NCBI GenBank assembly: GCA_934045905.1
Contig: OW203765.1
Location: forward strand, 26,005,151 to 26,069,150
DNA length: 64,000 nt
Direction of reading: 5' to 3'
From: Leuctra nigra
Taxonomy: Eukaryota; Arthropoda; Insecta; Plecoptera; Leuctridae
The notes below the pieces were generated by a model that worked only from the letters and a program-made list of their open reading frames with translations, searched no databases and was not told the DNA's origin. Positions 1 through 10,300 of this stretch are shown one piece after another. Position 1 is the first letter of the stretch. The number at the start of each line of letters is the position of its first letter. Both the position numbers and the translations under genes were made by a program.

Positions 1-799
1 GCTTATTCAAAGCTTATCTATGGCAATTACCTAACAAACTTATTTATTGGAAATGTTTGGTCAAACTCCTATGCGAAATGCTTTCGCAATTTCTTTAAAT
101 CGCTCCGAAAATAAAAAAAATACTACTTCTTCCTCTGAGAAAATAATAATAATGCTTCCTTTAACTGAAAATTTGCTTTTCATTATGACAAAATCAACAT
201 TTCCGTTATAATAAGTATAGTTCTAAATAACTTGACAACTTTAAAAATGAGTAATGTAAGTTTAAAACTCCACCGAACGCCCTGAATATCACTTGGCCCT
301 TCACAGTCTGCCGCCTCTACATGCGTGCAACTCGATTATTAACACTCTACCAGTTCCAAACTAAATCATACGAGCGAAGATGGATGCTCTGTGCCAGCCT
401 CCGCCCACGACGCTCGTCGGCGACAGGAGCGCGATGAGAGGGTCGTCAATCATCGTCACACGTCTCGCGAGAGAATCGGGCACATGTGACGTGACGTCAC
501 AATCTGTGCGGGAGTTGGAGGTTCATGAACACTGCGCGAGGAGCAGGATATTCAATAAGCAGGAGTCGAACAATGCCGTTTTATAATAAAGTTCGAAATA
601 TTTCCTGCCCCTTTAATTACGCGAGCGTCACCTCGGTACTCTTATGACACTTTAAGAGTCGACAGGACTCGCAGAAAATTTCGATTCCGATGTAAAAAAA
701 ATCCTAGAAATTGGGTTGTATGTGACATTTGTGACATTTAATCGTGTGTTGCATGTTGCATAAACTGCTGTGAAGTTATTTTAATTCAAATATTGAAAA
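1..799. other. intergenic sequence with a GC-rich, CpG-bearing island
   Basis: No gene is supported. Bases about 300-560 are GC-rich with many CpGs and contain a perfect CRE palindrome TGACGTCA at 492-499. An open frame of 68 codons (380-586, +) falls in this island but resembles no known protein and has no clear splice sites. It may be a regulatory island or the promoter of a gene to the left of the window. Confidence 0.3.
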
Positions 800-812
800 C
801 CACAAAAAACCA

Positions 813-1124
813 TAAAAAGGCGGCCCCTACTTTTTTCTTCACGGCTTGACCGATTGTTTTCAAAATTTAACAGCATAGAGATAAATAGTAAATCTGTGTC
901 TCTAGTGATCGGAAAAAATAATATTTTTTTTTCTCGTTTTGAGGAAGTGCTAACATGGGCAATATAATGAGTCTTTTTGGCAACTCTGCCCTCCCTGAAA
1001 TAACTAAACAAAAAATAAAACTTTGGGGCCCCTAGACTTAGATCTACTCTTTATCTATAACCTGTGAAAATTTGAAGACAATCGGTAAAGCCGTTTAGAA
1101 AAAAGTAGGGGCCGCCTTTTTGTG
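813..1124. mobile_element. fold-back (MITE-like) element
   Basis: Long imperfect inverted arms: left 813-868 and right 1067-1124. Both contain the block aaggcggcccctactttttt (or its complement), followed inward by a diverged match around cggyttgaccgattgt. The whole is about 310 bp with no coding capacity. The outer ends are blurred by A-runs, so no target duplication can be assigned. Confidence 0.65.
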
Positions 1125-1139
1125 ATTCATAAAACATGG

Positions 1140-1330
1140 ATGTCATCAAGTATCGTAGACTCTAAATAAGTGTGTTTGCCCACTGCCCAGATCAAACCAT
1201 TCAACCAATCGATCTGAAATTTTGCACATCCACTTATGTGAGCGGTCTCCCGTATAGTTTTTTGAACAGGATTCTGTGATTTTTTTTTTAATTATGCGAT
1301 CAATTTCAAATTTTCAATGGTCATCGGAAC
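1140..1330 (-). repeat. dispersed repeat, related to 22280-22450
   Basis: The phrase caaccaatcgatctgaaatt, followed by ttgcacat, and the flanking actgcccag/gatcaaac words match the reverse complement of 22395-22450. A match around ttttttgaacaggattc continues further. This is therefore a second, oppositely oriented copy of an interspersed repeat of unknown class. Confidence 0.55.
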
Positions 1331-1603
1331 CAACATTTTAACTGTGTTTCTAACAATTTTCAGACTTATAAATTTTATTGAAATTTTATGGACGTTTTAT
1401 GCGCGTTGGAAATATTTTGTCAAATTTTTTTATGGAAATTTCAGATACCTATTCAGATTTTAGATCACTGTTGCTTTGACTCATTGTGGTTCGGCTTTTT
1501 TCACGGTCTAAAGAGCAGAAACTACGCAAACACATCAATTCGCAGGCAATACGAAGGCTCGCTCTTTTAGTTATTTTTATCTGTACTTTAAACTTCAATC
1601 TTT

Positions 1604-1850
1604 TTAGTAATTCTGCTCTGCAGCTAAGCTAATGGCGACGGATGAACTAATGATGATACGGAGATGATGATGGACGATGTAAAGGATGTATGCCTTGAAG
1701 GACGCTCGTGTCCAGTTAGTGACAGCTACAGTTAGGGGTCCTTCCCAGCATTTGGCTCTTGAGTGAGGAATTCCACGAGACTCATTCGCAGGAAGAACCG
1801 GGACCTTTGGAGTGCAAATACATACCGCTGGCTGAGCCAACTTGCTCCGT
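1604..1850 (-). mobile_element. tRNA-derived SINE, copy 1
   Basis: Read on the minus strand it starts with gagcaagttggctcagc (an A-box-like tRNA 5' half). It then has a diverged B-box region, the body word aaatgctgggaagg, and a 3' part with catcatc triplets and catccgtcgccattagc. The same order of blocks is seen at 5465-5703, 53788-53995 and 58790-59035. The B box is decayed, so this is an old copy. Confidence 0.65.
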
Positions 1851-1894
1851 TATACTGTTCATTATAAATTTAAAAACACTCGAGTCTTGGACAA

Positions 1895-2309
1895 ACGCCG
1901 GTAGCGTCACAAATTAAAATAATAAAATACAACACAATATTTCGAAGATGTTTCTATCATTTCCATCAGGTGCACACTGACGTGAAATCCACCTCGACCG
2001 CCAAACTCCAGATAAAACAGCTGATGTAAACAAACCAACCGCCAGCTCAATCACAACACAGATAGCAGCTAACCGGCTAATAAACACACCGTGACACAGC
2101 GACATAGAGACACAAGAAAACTCCCTGTCCCTCTTTCATAACAACACCCGTACAGTGCAATATGTATTATTTCTATTACACAAATTGTTTGTATTTTGGG
2201 TTTGGCGGTGGGTTTCGCGTCAGTGTGCACCGCATGAAGAAGATAGAAACATCTTTGAAGTGTTGTGTATGTTTTATTTTATTATTTTAATTTATGACAA
2301 GACCGGTGT
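1895..2309. mobile_element. fold-back element with arms of about 100 bp
   Basis: The left arm (about 1895-2010) is repeated inverted at about 2200-2309. Diagnostic words include cagtgtgcac, agatagaaacatctt and tattttattattttaattt. The two arms encode similar short peptides on opposite strands (SRQCAP..xDRNIFE); this is a consequence of the inverted duplication and no gene is claimed. Confidence 0.65.
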
Positions 2310-2701
2310 CTTCTTCTCTTTTATTATACCGATCATGTTGGTAACGACCATGAATTCAATTTGATATAGAAATGGTGGTGGGGTGGAAATACAGTTCTAA
2401 TGCAAGCAAAACTATTCCAACATTTACCTGTTAAAATGAAGAAATAAGTGAGGAGGGCGTCGATACTGATAATAGAACTTATGAACAAGGTAAGCTGTGA
2501 TTATGTAACTTATACGATATTCCAACGACATTTAATCGACAACTCTATAATGGACATAAAACAGATTCGACTCAAGATTATTCATGATAATCATGATTAT
2601 TTGAGGAGAATGATTTAGACATTCACTCTAGGACAAATAACCTGACACGTTTAAGTAATTGAGTCTCCTTTTGAGACTTTTTGAACCTAGCGTCTTTCTA
2701 T

Positions 2702-2920
2702 GTACACTTGGCCAAACAAAACTTGAACGTTCAATAAATCTGATAGGCTGATAAATGTAAGATCGCACCATCAGAAGTCAGTCTAAGCGATCTCATTGTC
2801 TCACTCTAGTAGGTGACCTCACATTTCAATGATAATAACAAGCTTTGATTGGTTATGGGACATGACCAGTAGTCATTCAAATTTGGTCAACGTTCAAGTT
2901 TTGTTTGGCCGAGTGTACCT
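2702..2920. mobile_element. MITE with 30-bp terminal inverted repeats (first of a side-by-side pair)
   Basis: The ends gtacacttggccaaacaaaa and its continuation cttgaacgtt are repeated inverted at 2889-2920 with one mismatch. The flanks are consistent with a TA or CTA target duplication. The element has no coding capacity. Confidence 0.7.
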
Positions 2921-3103
2921 ACACTTGACCAAGGTAAAAACGGTACTTATTTGTACGTAACGGATGGGCTGTTTGACAGGTTTCTTGACAATCAATCCTT
3001 CATCATCAATTAAATCAGAGACTTCATCGGATTATGCAATATTTTTAATCAGCCTAATCAATTTCTTTCGAGTATCGTTTTTACTTTGGCCAAGTGTACC
3101 TAA
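2921..3103. mobile_element. MITE with related inverted ends (second of the pair)
   Basis: The left end tacacttgaccaaggtaaaa and the right end ttttactttggccaagtgta are inverted matches over about 29 bp with a few mismatches. The outer ten bases are close to those of the element at 2702-2920, which it touches directly, so the two are probably relatives inserted at the same CTA-like site. Confidence 0.6.
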
Positions 3104-4788
3104 CTGTATAGCTAGATCAGACCATCCGATCGAGCTGAAATCTGAAGTAATTTTTTATTTTTATTTAAATGAGCAATTGACAGCATTAAAAATGATCTAA
3201 TTAAATCTGCTTTTCACAAAATTTCCACGTGCCGTTCGACGATCCTGATATCAATTTATGTTATTCATGTTATTTGTATGTTATTTCATGTTGTTTATTT
3301 TTTATGTTATTGATAGTAACATAAAGAGAGGAAACTCGAACTGTATTTGACATTTTTAAAAAGGCCGAGCTAACCATAGATAATTTTTAATGTGGTATAA
3401 AACCTTCAGAAATCAATACAAGAAATAAAAAAAATAAAACTTTCGGAACAAGGTATAATCTATTATATCAAAATTTCTTCTGGGTAGCATTTACGACGTT
3501 AAGTGTTTGCGAGAATGGTTGTTATAATCTATTTAACCTTCGATGCACAATTTAGGTGTGAATCCATTACATTCATTATAAGTAGCTGTAAATAGTTGTA
3601 AGTAGGCGCCAGAAATGACGTCAATTCGCCTTCCCATACAATAATTATGCAAAACATTTCTATTTTCGATAAATTAGTAATGCATAATTGCATATTTTCA
3701 TCGAAGCAAAACGCATTAATGATCAATTATTGATTAGATTTATAACAATAATTAAAAACAGCGATTGATCTCAATTAAATAATAAATAATTTGGATTGAT
3801 CTTGGGAAATCAGTCACCCATAACCTCATCATCGTCATCAGAGAAGTGTCAGGATGTCAAATCGAGTATCTTTGAAGCGAGCTAATTAAGCATTTGTCCT
3901 GCCACATTTATTTTATTTGGTTTCTATGCAGACCACAGGAGAAGGGGAGCGTTATCTACATAAATAGGCACCATTTATGGGCGAATTCATGGTAGAATTC
4001 CGTTCAAGACTAAAAAAGCTCGGCCATTCAGTTTTTCAAGCCCTCAAATCTTGGACTACGAAGCTGTTAAACATTCAAGAAAATGGTACATGCCTAGATT
4101 TACTACCCATTTCCTCTTAGTACAATATGGAGCTCGTTGATGCAGATTCTGTTTCCTAGGTATTTCATGATACAGTCAATGTTGTACTATAATTAGACTG
4201 AATTGGACTCATTGTTATGTTCGCAAAAATGTGTTCAAATGCTATTTAAAACTTGTGTACGAACTTAAAAGTTGTTTCTAAAGAAATTGGAAAACAACTA
4301 TTAAGTTTTTATTATATTAAAGAATGGGGCAAAAGGCATTATCATGGAAATCTAATTCAAAATAGTTGGAATTCGAAATGTAAACAAATTGTATTTGAAT
4401 TGTTTCACATGTATTTAAAATTATAACTACAGTCTTCATTCACTAATCTCGATCAAGGCTGTTCAATTGCGCGCCAATGCAACAGATAAGTGCATACAAT
4501 GCATCTCTGTATGAGACTGCAAGTCAGTGCAAACTGCAACTGAATGCATCCACTGACCGATATCAGACAAACAGTGAAACATCCTCCAATATGCAGTGAT
4601 TAGATAAACACATCTCGTAACAACAAAAACAAACCGAGCAAAACAAGATGAAAATTATGTTACGTCGTTCTAATCTTATCAAGAATATGAAGAGAAAGAA
4701 ACTGCATGAATGGGCTCGAGTATCTTTAAGTTTTTCAAAAGCTGGATAAATGTTGTAGTTACCTCTGACCATAGACCTTTTAATTTTT
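3104..4788. other. AT-rich intergenic stretch
   Basis: No gene is supported. 3253-3315 is a loose tandem array of (c/t)atgttatt words, a decayed microsatellite. The rest shows no structure I can name. Confidence 0.4.
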
Positions 4789-4945
4789 CACCTCAGACGA
4801 AAATGGCAAGAGTCCATTTCAATGATTCTTGACGTGAGCTCAAAAACCAGTATTTCTGCCTTCTTCCAATGATAATTGTGACATGAGTCATTGTGTGAGA
4901 GAATACTTCAATAACTGTTTGTTGACATCAGTCAAATGGCAATAG
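4789..4945. mobile_element. partial copy of the ACCTCAGAGG MITE family
   Basis: It carries cacctcagacgaaaatgg, then agagtccatttcaatgattc at the left, and agaatacttcaataactgtt and tgttgacatcagtcaaatgg at the right. These words recur, in either orientation, at 19203-19497, 23817-24068 and 29774-29940. Confidence 0.55.
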
Positions 4946-5464
4946 GGCATGTGCAAAGCTAACTATAATCCGGCAGAGGGCGCACCTGGGTTGTGGAGAG
5001 ACGCTAAATCTACAACACGGTGATTTACAATCAGTCTGTCATGTACACAAGGACATTTACACTTGGAAGGCGGTGACTTCGATTTTAAAAAGGTACGGAA
5101 TATATTTCAAAAATATTTCAACAGTGTTATGAAAATGCTCGTTATCAATAATATTTCCAATAGATCAATAGATCACATTTTTTATGTGATCAGCAGCTAA
5201 ACCAAGCAAAATAAAGTGAATTTAAATATATTTTACGAATAATATTTTGTAGACTGATTTCATAAATTTAATAGGTTAGAACGAAAGAAAACAAAAAATA
5301 TGACAACACACCACCACAAACCACTCACGACGCATACGGCGGACGAAATATCGTCCTATCTTTGACATTCCCTATTGCTAAGATTACACCATTCCAAAAG
5401 TGTGCAACTCCAAAAAGAGAAAACTTCCGGTCGTTTACCTATAAGATACAGGATGATTCATCAT

Positions 5465-5703
5465 CATCAGGGATGCTTTTTTGTCTGGGGCTTAACGTCG
5501 CACTGTTCTGCAGCGAGGCTAATGACGACGGATGAATGATTATGATGATGATCCTATTAGTAAGGTACCTTCCCAGCATTTGCCTGTCGACTGAGGGAAT
5601 ACCAAGAAAAAACCCCAGTCAGGAAGGACGGCCGCGGGAATTGAACCCAGGCCTCCGGAATACAAGTTCAGAGCGTTACCACTCAGCCAACCTGTTCCGT
5701 ATC
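5465..5703 (-). mobile_element. tRNA-derived SINE, copy 2 (best preserved body)
   Basis: The minus strand begins aacaggttggctgagtggta (A box), then ggcctgggttcaattcccgc (B box). The body has tccctcagtcgacaggcaaatgctgggaagg, split here as tccctcagtcgac and aggcaaatgctgggaagg, then ctaatagg. A triplet run atcatcatcat follows, and the tail is catccgtcgtcattagcctc, then gctgcagaacag. The layout (tRNA head, body, simple-repeat tail) is that of a SINE. Confidence 0.75.
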
Positions 5704-5860
5704 AGGGATGTTGAAGGATAGGCCAGGATGGAAGGTGGGAAGAAGTTGGTCGAGGATTATTAGGGAACCTTCCCATCATTTGCTTCTGATCGACTGAGAC
5801 ATACAGGATTCGAACCCAGAACTTCCGGAGTAAAAGTCCAAAGCATTCGCTACACGAGAA
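5704..5860 (-). mobile_element. tRNA-derived SINE, copy 3 (3'-truncated, head to tail with copy 2)
   Basis: The minus strand has a B box in tctgggttcgaatcctg, then ctcagtcgatcagaag, aaatgatgggaaggttccct and aataatcctcgacc. It lies directly beside copy 2 in the same orientation. Confidence 0.65.
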
Positions 5861-5924
5861 AAGTAATACATTCAATTAAACTCAAGAAAATCATCTCAAT
5901 GTTTCTAAATCCACAAACTAAAAG

Positions 5925-6104
5925 AGGTCAAAACCACGCAGCTGTTGACCTCTTGCACAGGAAGTCGGGTCAAAGGTCGAATGCAATCTCTGGATGCGTT
6001 TCATTTGTCGATCGAAACGTTTTCAATCGGCCGAGTTATCTCGCCGCCTCTTATCTTCTGCGACCTCTTGACCTCGGAGATGTTAATAGGGGTCAGCGAG
6101 GTCA
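5925..6104. promoter_or_regulatory. cluster of nuclear-receptor half-sites (DR1, DR2, DR3)
   Basis: Eight AGGTCA-type hexamers occur in 180 bp: AGGTCA at 5925-5930; TGACCT at 5946-5951; a DR1, GGGTCA-A-AGGTCG, at 5967-5979; a DR2 on the minus strand at 6061-6074; and a DR3, GGGTCA-GCG-AGGTCA, at 6090-6104. The block is also more GC-rich than its flanks. DR1-DR3 are known binding layouts for RXR/USP and HNF4-type receptors; function here is inferred. Confidence 0.45.
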
Positions 6105-7196
6105 CCGTTCATTCATACATACAGCATCCGGCCAAATGAGCGTTTTAATTGATTCGTTCTTGAAAGTGATAAAAATATTATATTGATTCGTAATATTACT
6201 AATTTTGGAATGCGGCATGTTATAATAAATTAATGAGCACAATATGTCTATTGATTATAATATCTGGAATTAACTGAATTTTTATCTTAAGTGATTCTTG
6301 AAATTTATTTAAAAATGAGATCATTTGTGATTCATTTTTATAATGAAGGCCATCTACTGTTTTATTTTAGTTGATGACTTTTAAATTATTCGCAGAAAAT
6401 TACAAAATTTGTCAAATTAGGACACTCTAGATAATTAATGATGTTGATAGTTTTCCCTTAAAATGGTCCATATGGTAGATTTTGACTCTAAAATGTTTAA
6501 AACGTTTTTTTATTACAATTCTCCTGTTCTATTGTTTAAAATTCCAATAAACGATTCCAGAATGTTTAAATGAGCTATCATTCATGATATAATATCATTC
6601 AAGAAATAGAATGTACCATACAAGAGAGGGGGATAGAAAATAGAAAACTTATAAATTTCCCAAGAAATTGCTGAGCCATTTTATGTAGATATTATTCCCT
6701 ATCTGTCTTGATGAAAATTTTGATGAGCGTTTTCGATATTTGGAATTCATTTTCACCTAATGTATAGTCATATTTTTACAAACAAAAATAAAAATAATAA
6801 TTTTTTAAAGAAATGTCTCGAAACACGTACATGGGGCCCTATTCTAGAACTTTTAAATTCCTAATTCCACTAGAATTCGATTCCATGCAATGTTAATCCT
6901 TATGGCTGTGACCGAATTCCATCAGAATAGAATTGGAAAATCGTTCTAGAATAGACCTCTGGACAATTTTGAATTAAAATCTTTCAAGTCTCTCATCACT
7001 ATTTGGTATAAAGTAGTGATATACTTTATGCTACTTATTAAAAATAAATCATATTTAATTTTATCAACCAACTAATCTGAACTGACGAATTACAAGTGTA
7101 GCTCTTTTACATCGGTCAATTTTTGTTCATCATATTCTCCCCTCAACATCATGAAATAATAAAACCACCGCCAGATGGAATACCATCAGAGATCCA
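6105..7196. other. AT-rich intergenic stretch with one small fold-back
   Basis: Apart from the fold-back at 6833-6960 I see nothing that resembles a gene or a known element. Confidence 0.4.
6833..6960. mobile_element. small fold-back element (ggccctattctagaac ends)
   Basis: The left end ggggccctattctagaac and the right end gttctagaatagacctc are inverted matches. The inner parts (aattccactagaattcgatt and its inverted counterpart) also pair imperfectly. A related copy lies at 14830-14905. Confidence 0.55.
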
Positions 7197-7391
7197 TTAA
7201 TTCAATCTCACTGCCTTCTGGATATCATCGCATAACATTCTATTGTTGAAATCGGGCGAACAATCAAATCCTTGTCCGCATGTGAGTCCCAATAGGCCGT
7301 GCTGCAATTCCCCATCAGGGCCGATGTAGCGGTCGGAACGTCGATAAATAATACTTAAAGATCGTAGAGGGGCCGAGGGTTCGATCCCCAA
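7197..7391 (-). CDS. possible orphan exon or small ORF, unrecognised
   Basis: An open frame of 64 codons lies in a GC-rich island of AT-rich DNA. Its 3' half (SDRYIGPDGELQHGLLGLTC and CGQGFDCSPDFNNRMLCDD) looks protein-like, with three cysteines and mixed hydrophobicity. A weak acceptor (gatctttaag) precedes it on the minus strand. I recognise no family. The 5' part (MGIEPSAPLRS) overlaps a tRNA T-arm-like word and is probably not coding. It could equally be a noncoding GC-rich element. Confidence 0.15.
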   Translation of the reverse strand: MGIEPSAPLRSLSIIYRRSDRYIGPDGELQHGLLGLTCGQGFDCSPDFNNRMLCDDIQKAVRLN

Positions 7392-10300
7392 GAGGCCCGG
7401 GGGTCATTAATGGGGCCCTGTGTCGAGTCAGCTGTCCAGGGAGTCATTCCGAGAGTCGAACCGAATACTCTGGCAGCGAGTAATCAATGGAGGAAGTTAC
7501 ATTGTGAATGGTGATAGATCTATAGTCATTCTGTTACTTTTTTACACGTTTCTAATCGAAATGTTGATTAATTTATATTTCGAGAATTGATTAGGGTTAG
7601 GCACTCGCGCTGTTCAACTGAGCTTGGTGGTTACACAGTTGTTAGTAACGACGCTTATAGTTTTAATTGAATTTAATTTTTACTCTTATGGTGTTTTAGT
7701 ACTAAAATTATGATAAAATGTCCTCCAACTAAACTTATAGACCCCATTTAAAAATAGGTATTTATATTTAAAAATAGGTGCCAATTATTTTTTAGCCGTT
7801 AACAAGAGCTGAAATCTTCCAAGCAAATTCTTCAATCTGATATAAAGTAATTACCTACTGATTAAAACTAATTTTCCAGAGAATGCAATTAATAGGTACA
7901 ATTATATTATTACACGCAATTTATTTAGGTACTACTTTTTTAAACTCCTAAAGTATTATTCACTAGGGATATTTTATTTATAAGTTAACAATTTTTGAAG
8001 TTATCAAAAGTCTAATTTAAAAAGCTCTATCATTCAGAACTTCAACTCACGTTAAAACGCATGTGTACACCCCAAGGAATGGAGCCTTTTTATGTAATAT
8101 TCCCCTGTCTGTATCTGATAATAATTCTACCACATTCTCTTTACCTACTATAATCCTTTCAAAGCTATCATTATGTAAATTTCATTTTCATATTGATAGA
8201 AAATCAGCGTACACAAAACGAATACCTCACATATAAAAAAAAATCCATTGTATCAGAACACAAAACAATTTCAATATCGTCTAGAAGTTAATAATCGACG
8301 ACGATCACGAAAATAAACAAGTTTCAACTCCTCGTCATATTCCCGAGATGAAGTCATCATAGATGCTGTCTGTAACAGTTCTGTAACGCCCATCCGTGCC
8401 GGCGCAGATTAGTAACCATGGAGACCACTTTGTACCGCCGAGGATAATAACTCTATTACTTGGCCTGGGATGCTGTGAGGAGCACGTGAGACGGCTTGCA
8501 CACATTGTTGCACACAGAGATCAGTTAGCGAGACAATTAGATGGAGAGGTTTAAAATAACTCTTTTGTGGTGTTTCTTTTTTAAATTACTAAAATATATT
8601 TAATTTTAAAAGAAATAAAATGCACTATATATTCTTTTCTATATTTTTAATATACACCGCAAGAGTAGGGGAATATGATACAGATCTAGGTAAACACAGG
8701 AATCTAAAAAATGTCACATACACCTGAATCGAGCTTTTGCTTGCAAGACTTTTCACTAAAATAGAATACATTATACCCAAGAAATGAGCTTTCAAATCTA
8801 TGTAGGTACTTTCAATAAAATGCAATGGAGTAGAACAACAGTATCGAGAATTTCGGTTAAATCATGGTATATATATATTATTTAAAAGTTGAACACTATT
8901 GAGTCTGATTCAAGAAATTGATCCTGATGTACACAAAAGTCATGTAATATCCAGTTGAGCGCAGAGAAATGCTGTATACAAAAGGTAATTCAGTCAATCT
9001 TCAACCAAAACAGGAAACCTAGAAATATGACAGAGATAACAAATCGATTGAAACTTTCATGCCGTCAACTTTCACAGTTTAAAAAGTTCCGCACGGTTCA
9101 TCCATAACAAACTTTACACATTCTACCCACGCTTTAACTCATAATAAATTGCAGCCCCATCTATCTTCAATCCACAAAATAATAATACCAATGATGGTAT
9201 TATAAATTGCTATAATTTGATCAGTTTTCTCTCTCTCTTCTTCAAGAATCGATGGTATAGCATTATCACCTGGGCAAACCGTATTATTAATATAAACTGT
9301 TTCTTGTATACAGCAGTATACGGGATATAAAGAGGTCAAAACCGTGTCTATGGTTCTATAAACAATGATTAGACGCCATCTTGGAAATCATACACACACG
9401 CCCACGCGTTTGAAAAGAGCCAAAACCAAATTATAACCCCCCCTCTGTCCCTCCTCAACACACCCCAGAGTAGTCAATTCATCGCTCTTTTGTTTTATGT
9501 GTTTAAAGCATAATGTGGGGCAACCAACTTGAATCTTCGCAATATAAATATCAGGTGTATCACTTTTGATGAAATTGTTGAAAAGTTAAAATCGATATGA
9601 AGATCTAAAAAGACCATACAAGAGTATACGCAACATAATTTGTTTTAGTAAAGTTTTTAGAAGACTTTCAGTGATACTGATGGTGGAAAATTTCATCATG
9701 ATTACCTAAAGTCATAAGATAATTGGATTTATGGAAGCTTTCAGTTGAGTCAAGATGGAAGAAAGAAATATTTATCTCAAATCCCTTCATTTAATTGATA
9801 AAGCTTGAAGTGTATAAAGTTTATACCTACCCATCAAAATTGCAGACATTGACGTATCTTGCCAAGCCTAAAGTTTACTTTGGAGAATAAACAATCCCCA
9901 AGCATTGTTGTTTGATGGGATAGTTCCAAATTGTATAGTATTGTTTCTATCAAGAGTAGAGGCTTTACGAATTAAATTAGGACTTTACAGTCACTAAAAT
10001 GCCATTAAATTGAATGAAAATTTCGTAAAATGAACTTTTCAGCGTTATTAGAAACGTCCATTATGCAATTTTGACGGAATACTTTATAAAATTAAAATTT
10101 TATTACTCAATGATTCTGACCTCAGCTAAAAGCTGGGTGACATTTTTTAGAAGATATAGGAAGATGTAAATAGGATATAAACGAAGATATAAATAGGTAC
10201 TTATTGCTCCGTGGTAGGTGCACTACTATAAGATGAACTGAGGACACTTAGGTTTACTAGTTTAACGATGTTGGTAGTCTTGCATCATGCTCGATCGTTA

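Noticed and set aside
7360..7400. A further tRNA gene (ggttcgatccc word)
   Set aside because: Only a B-box-like word is present; the T stem does not pair properly and no D or anticodon arm can be built.
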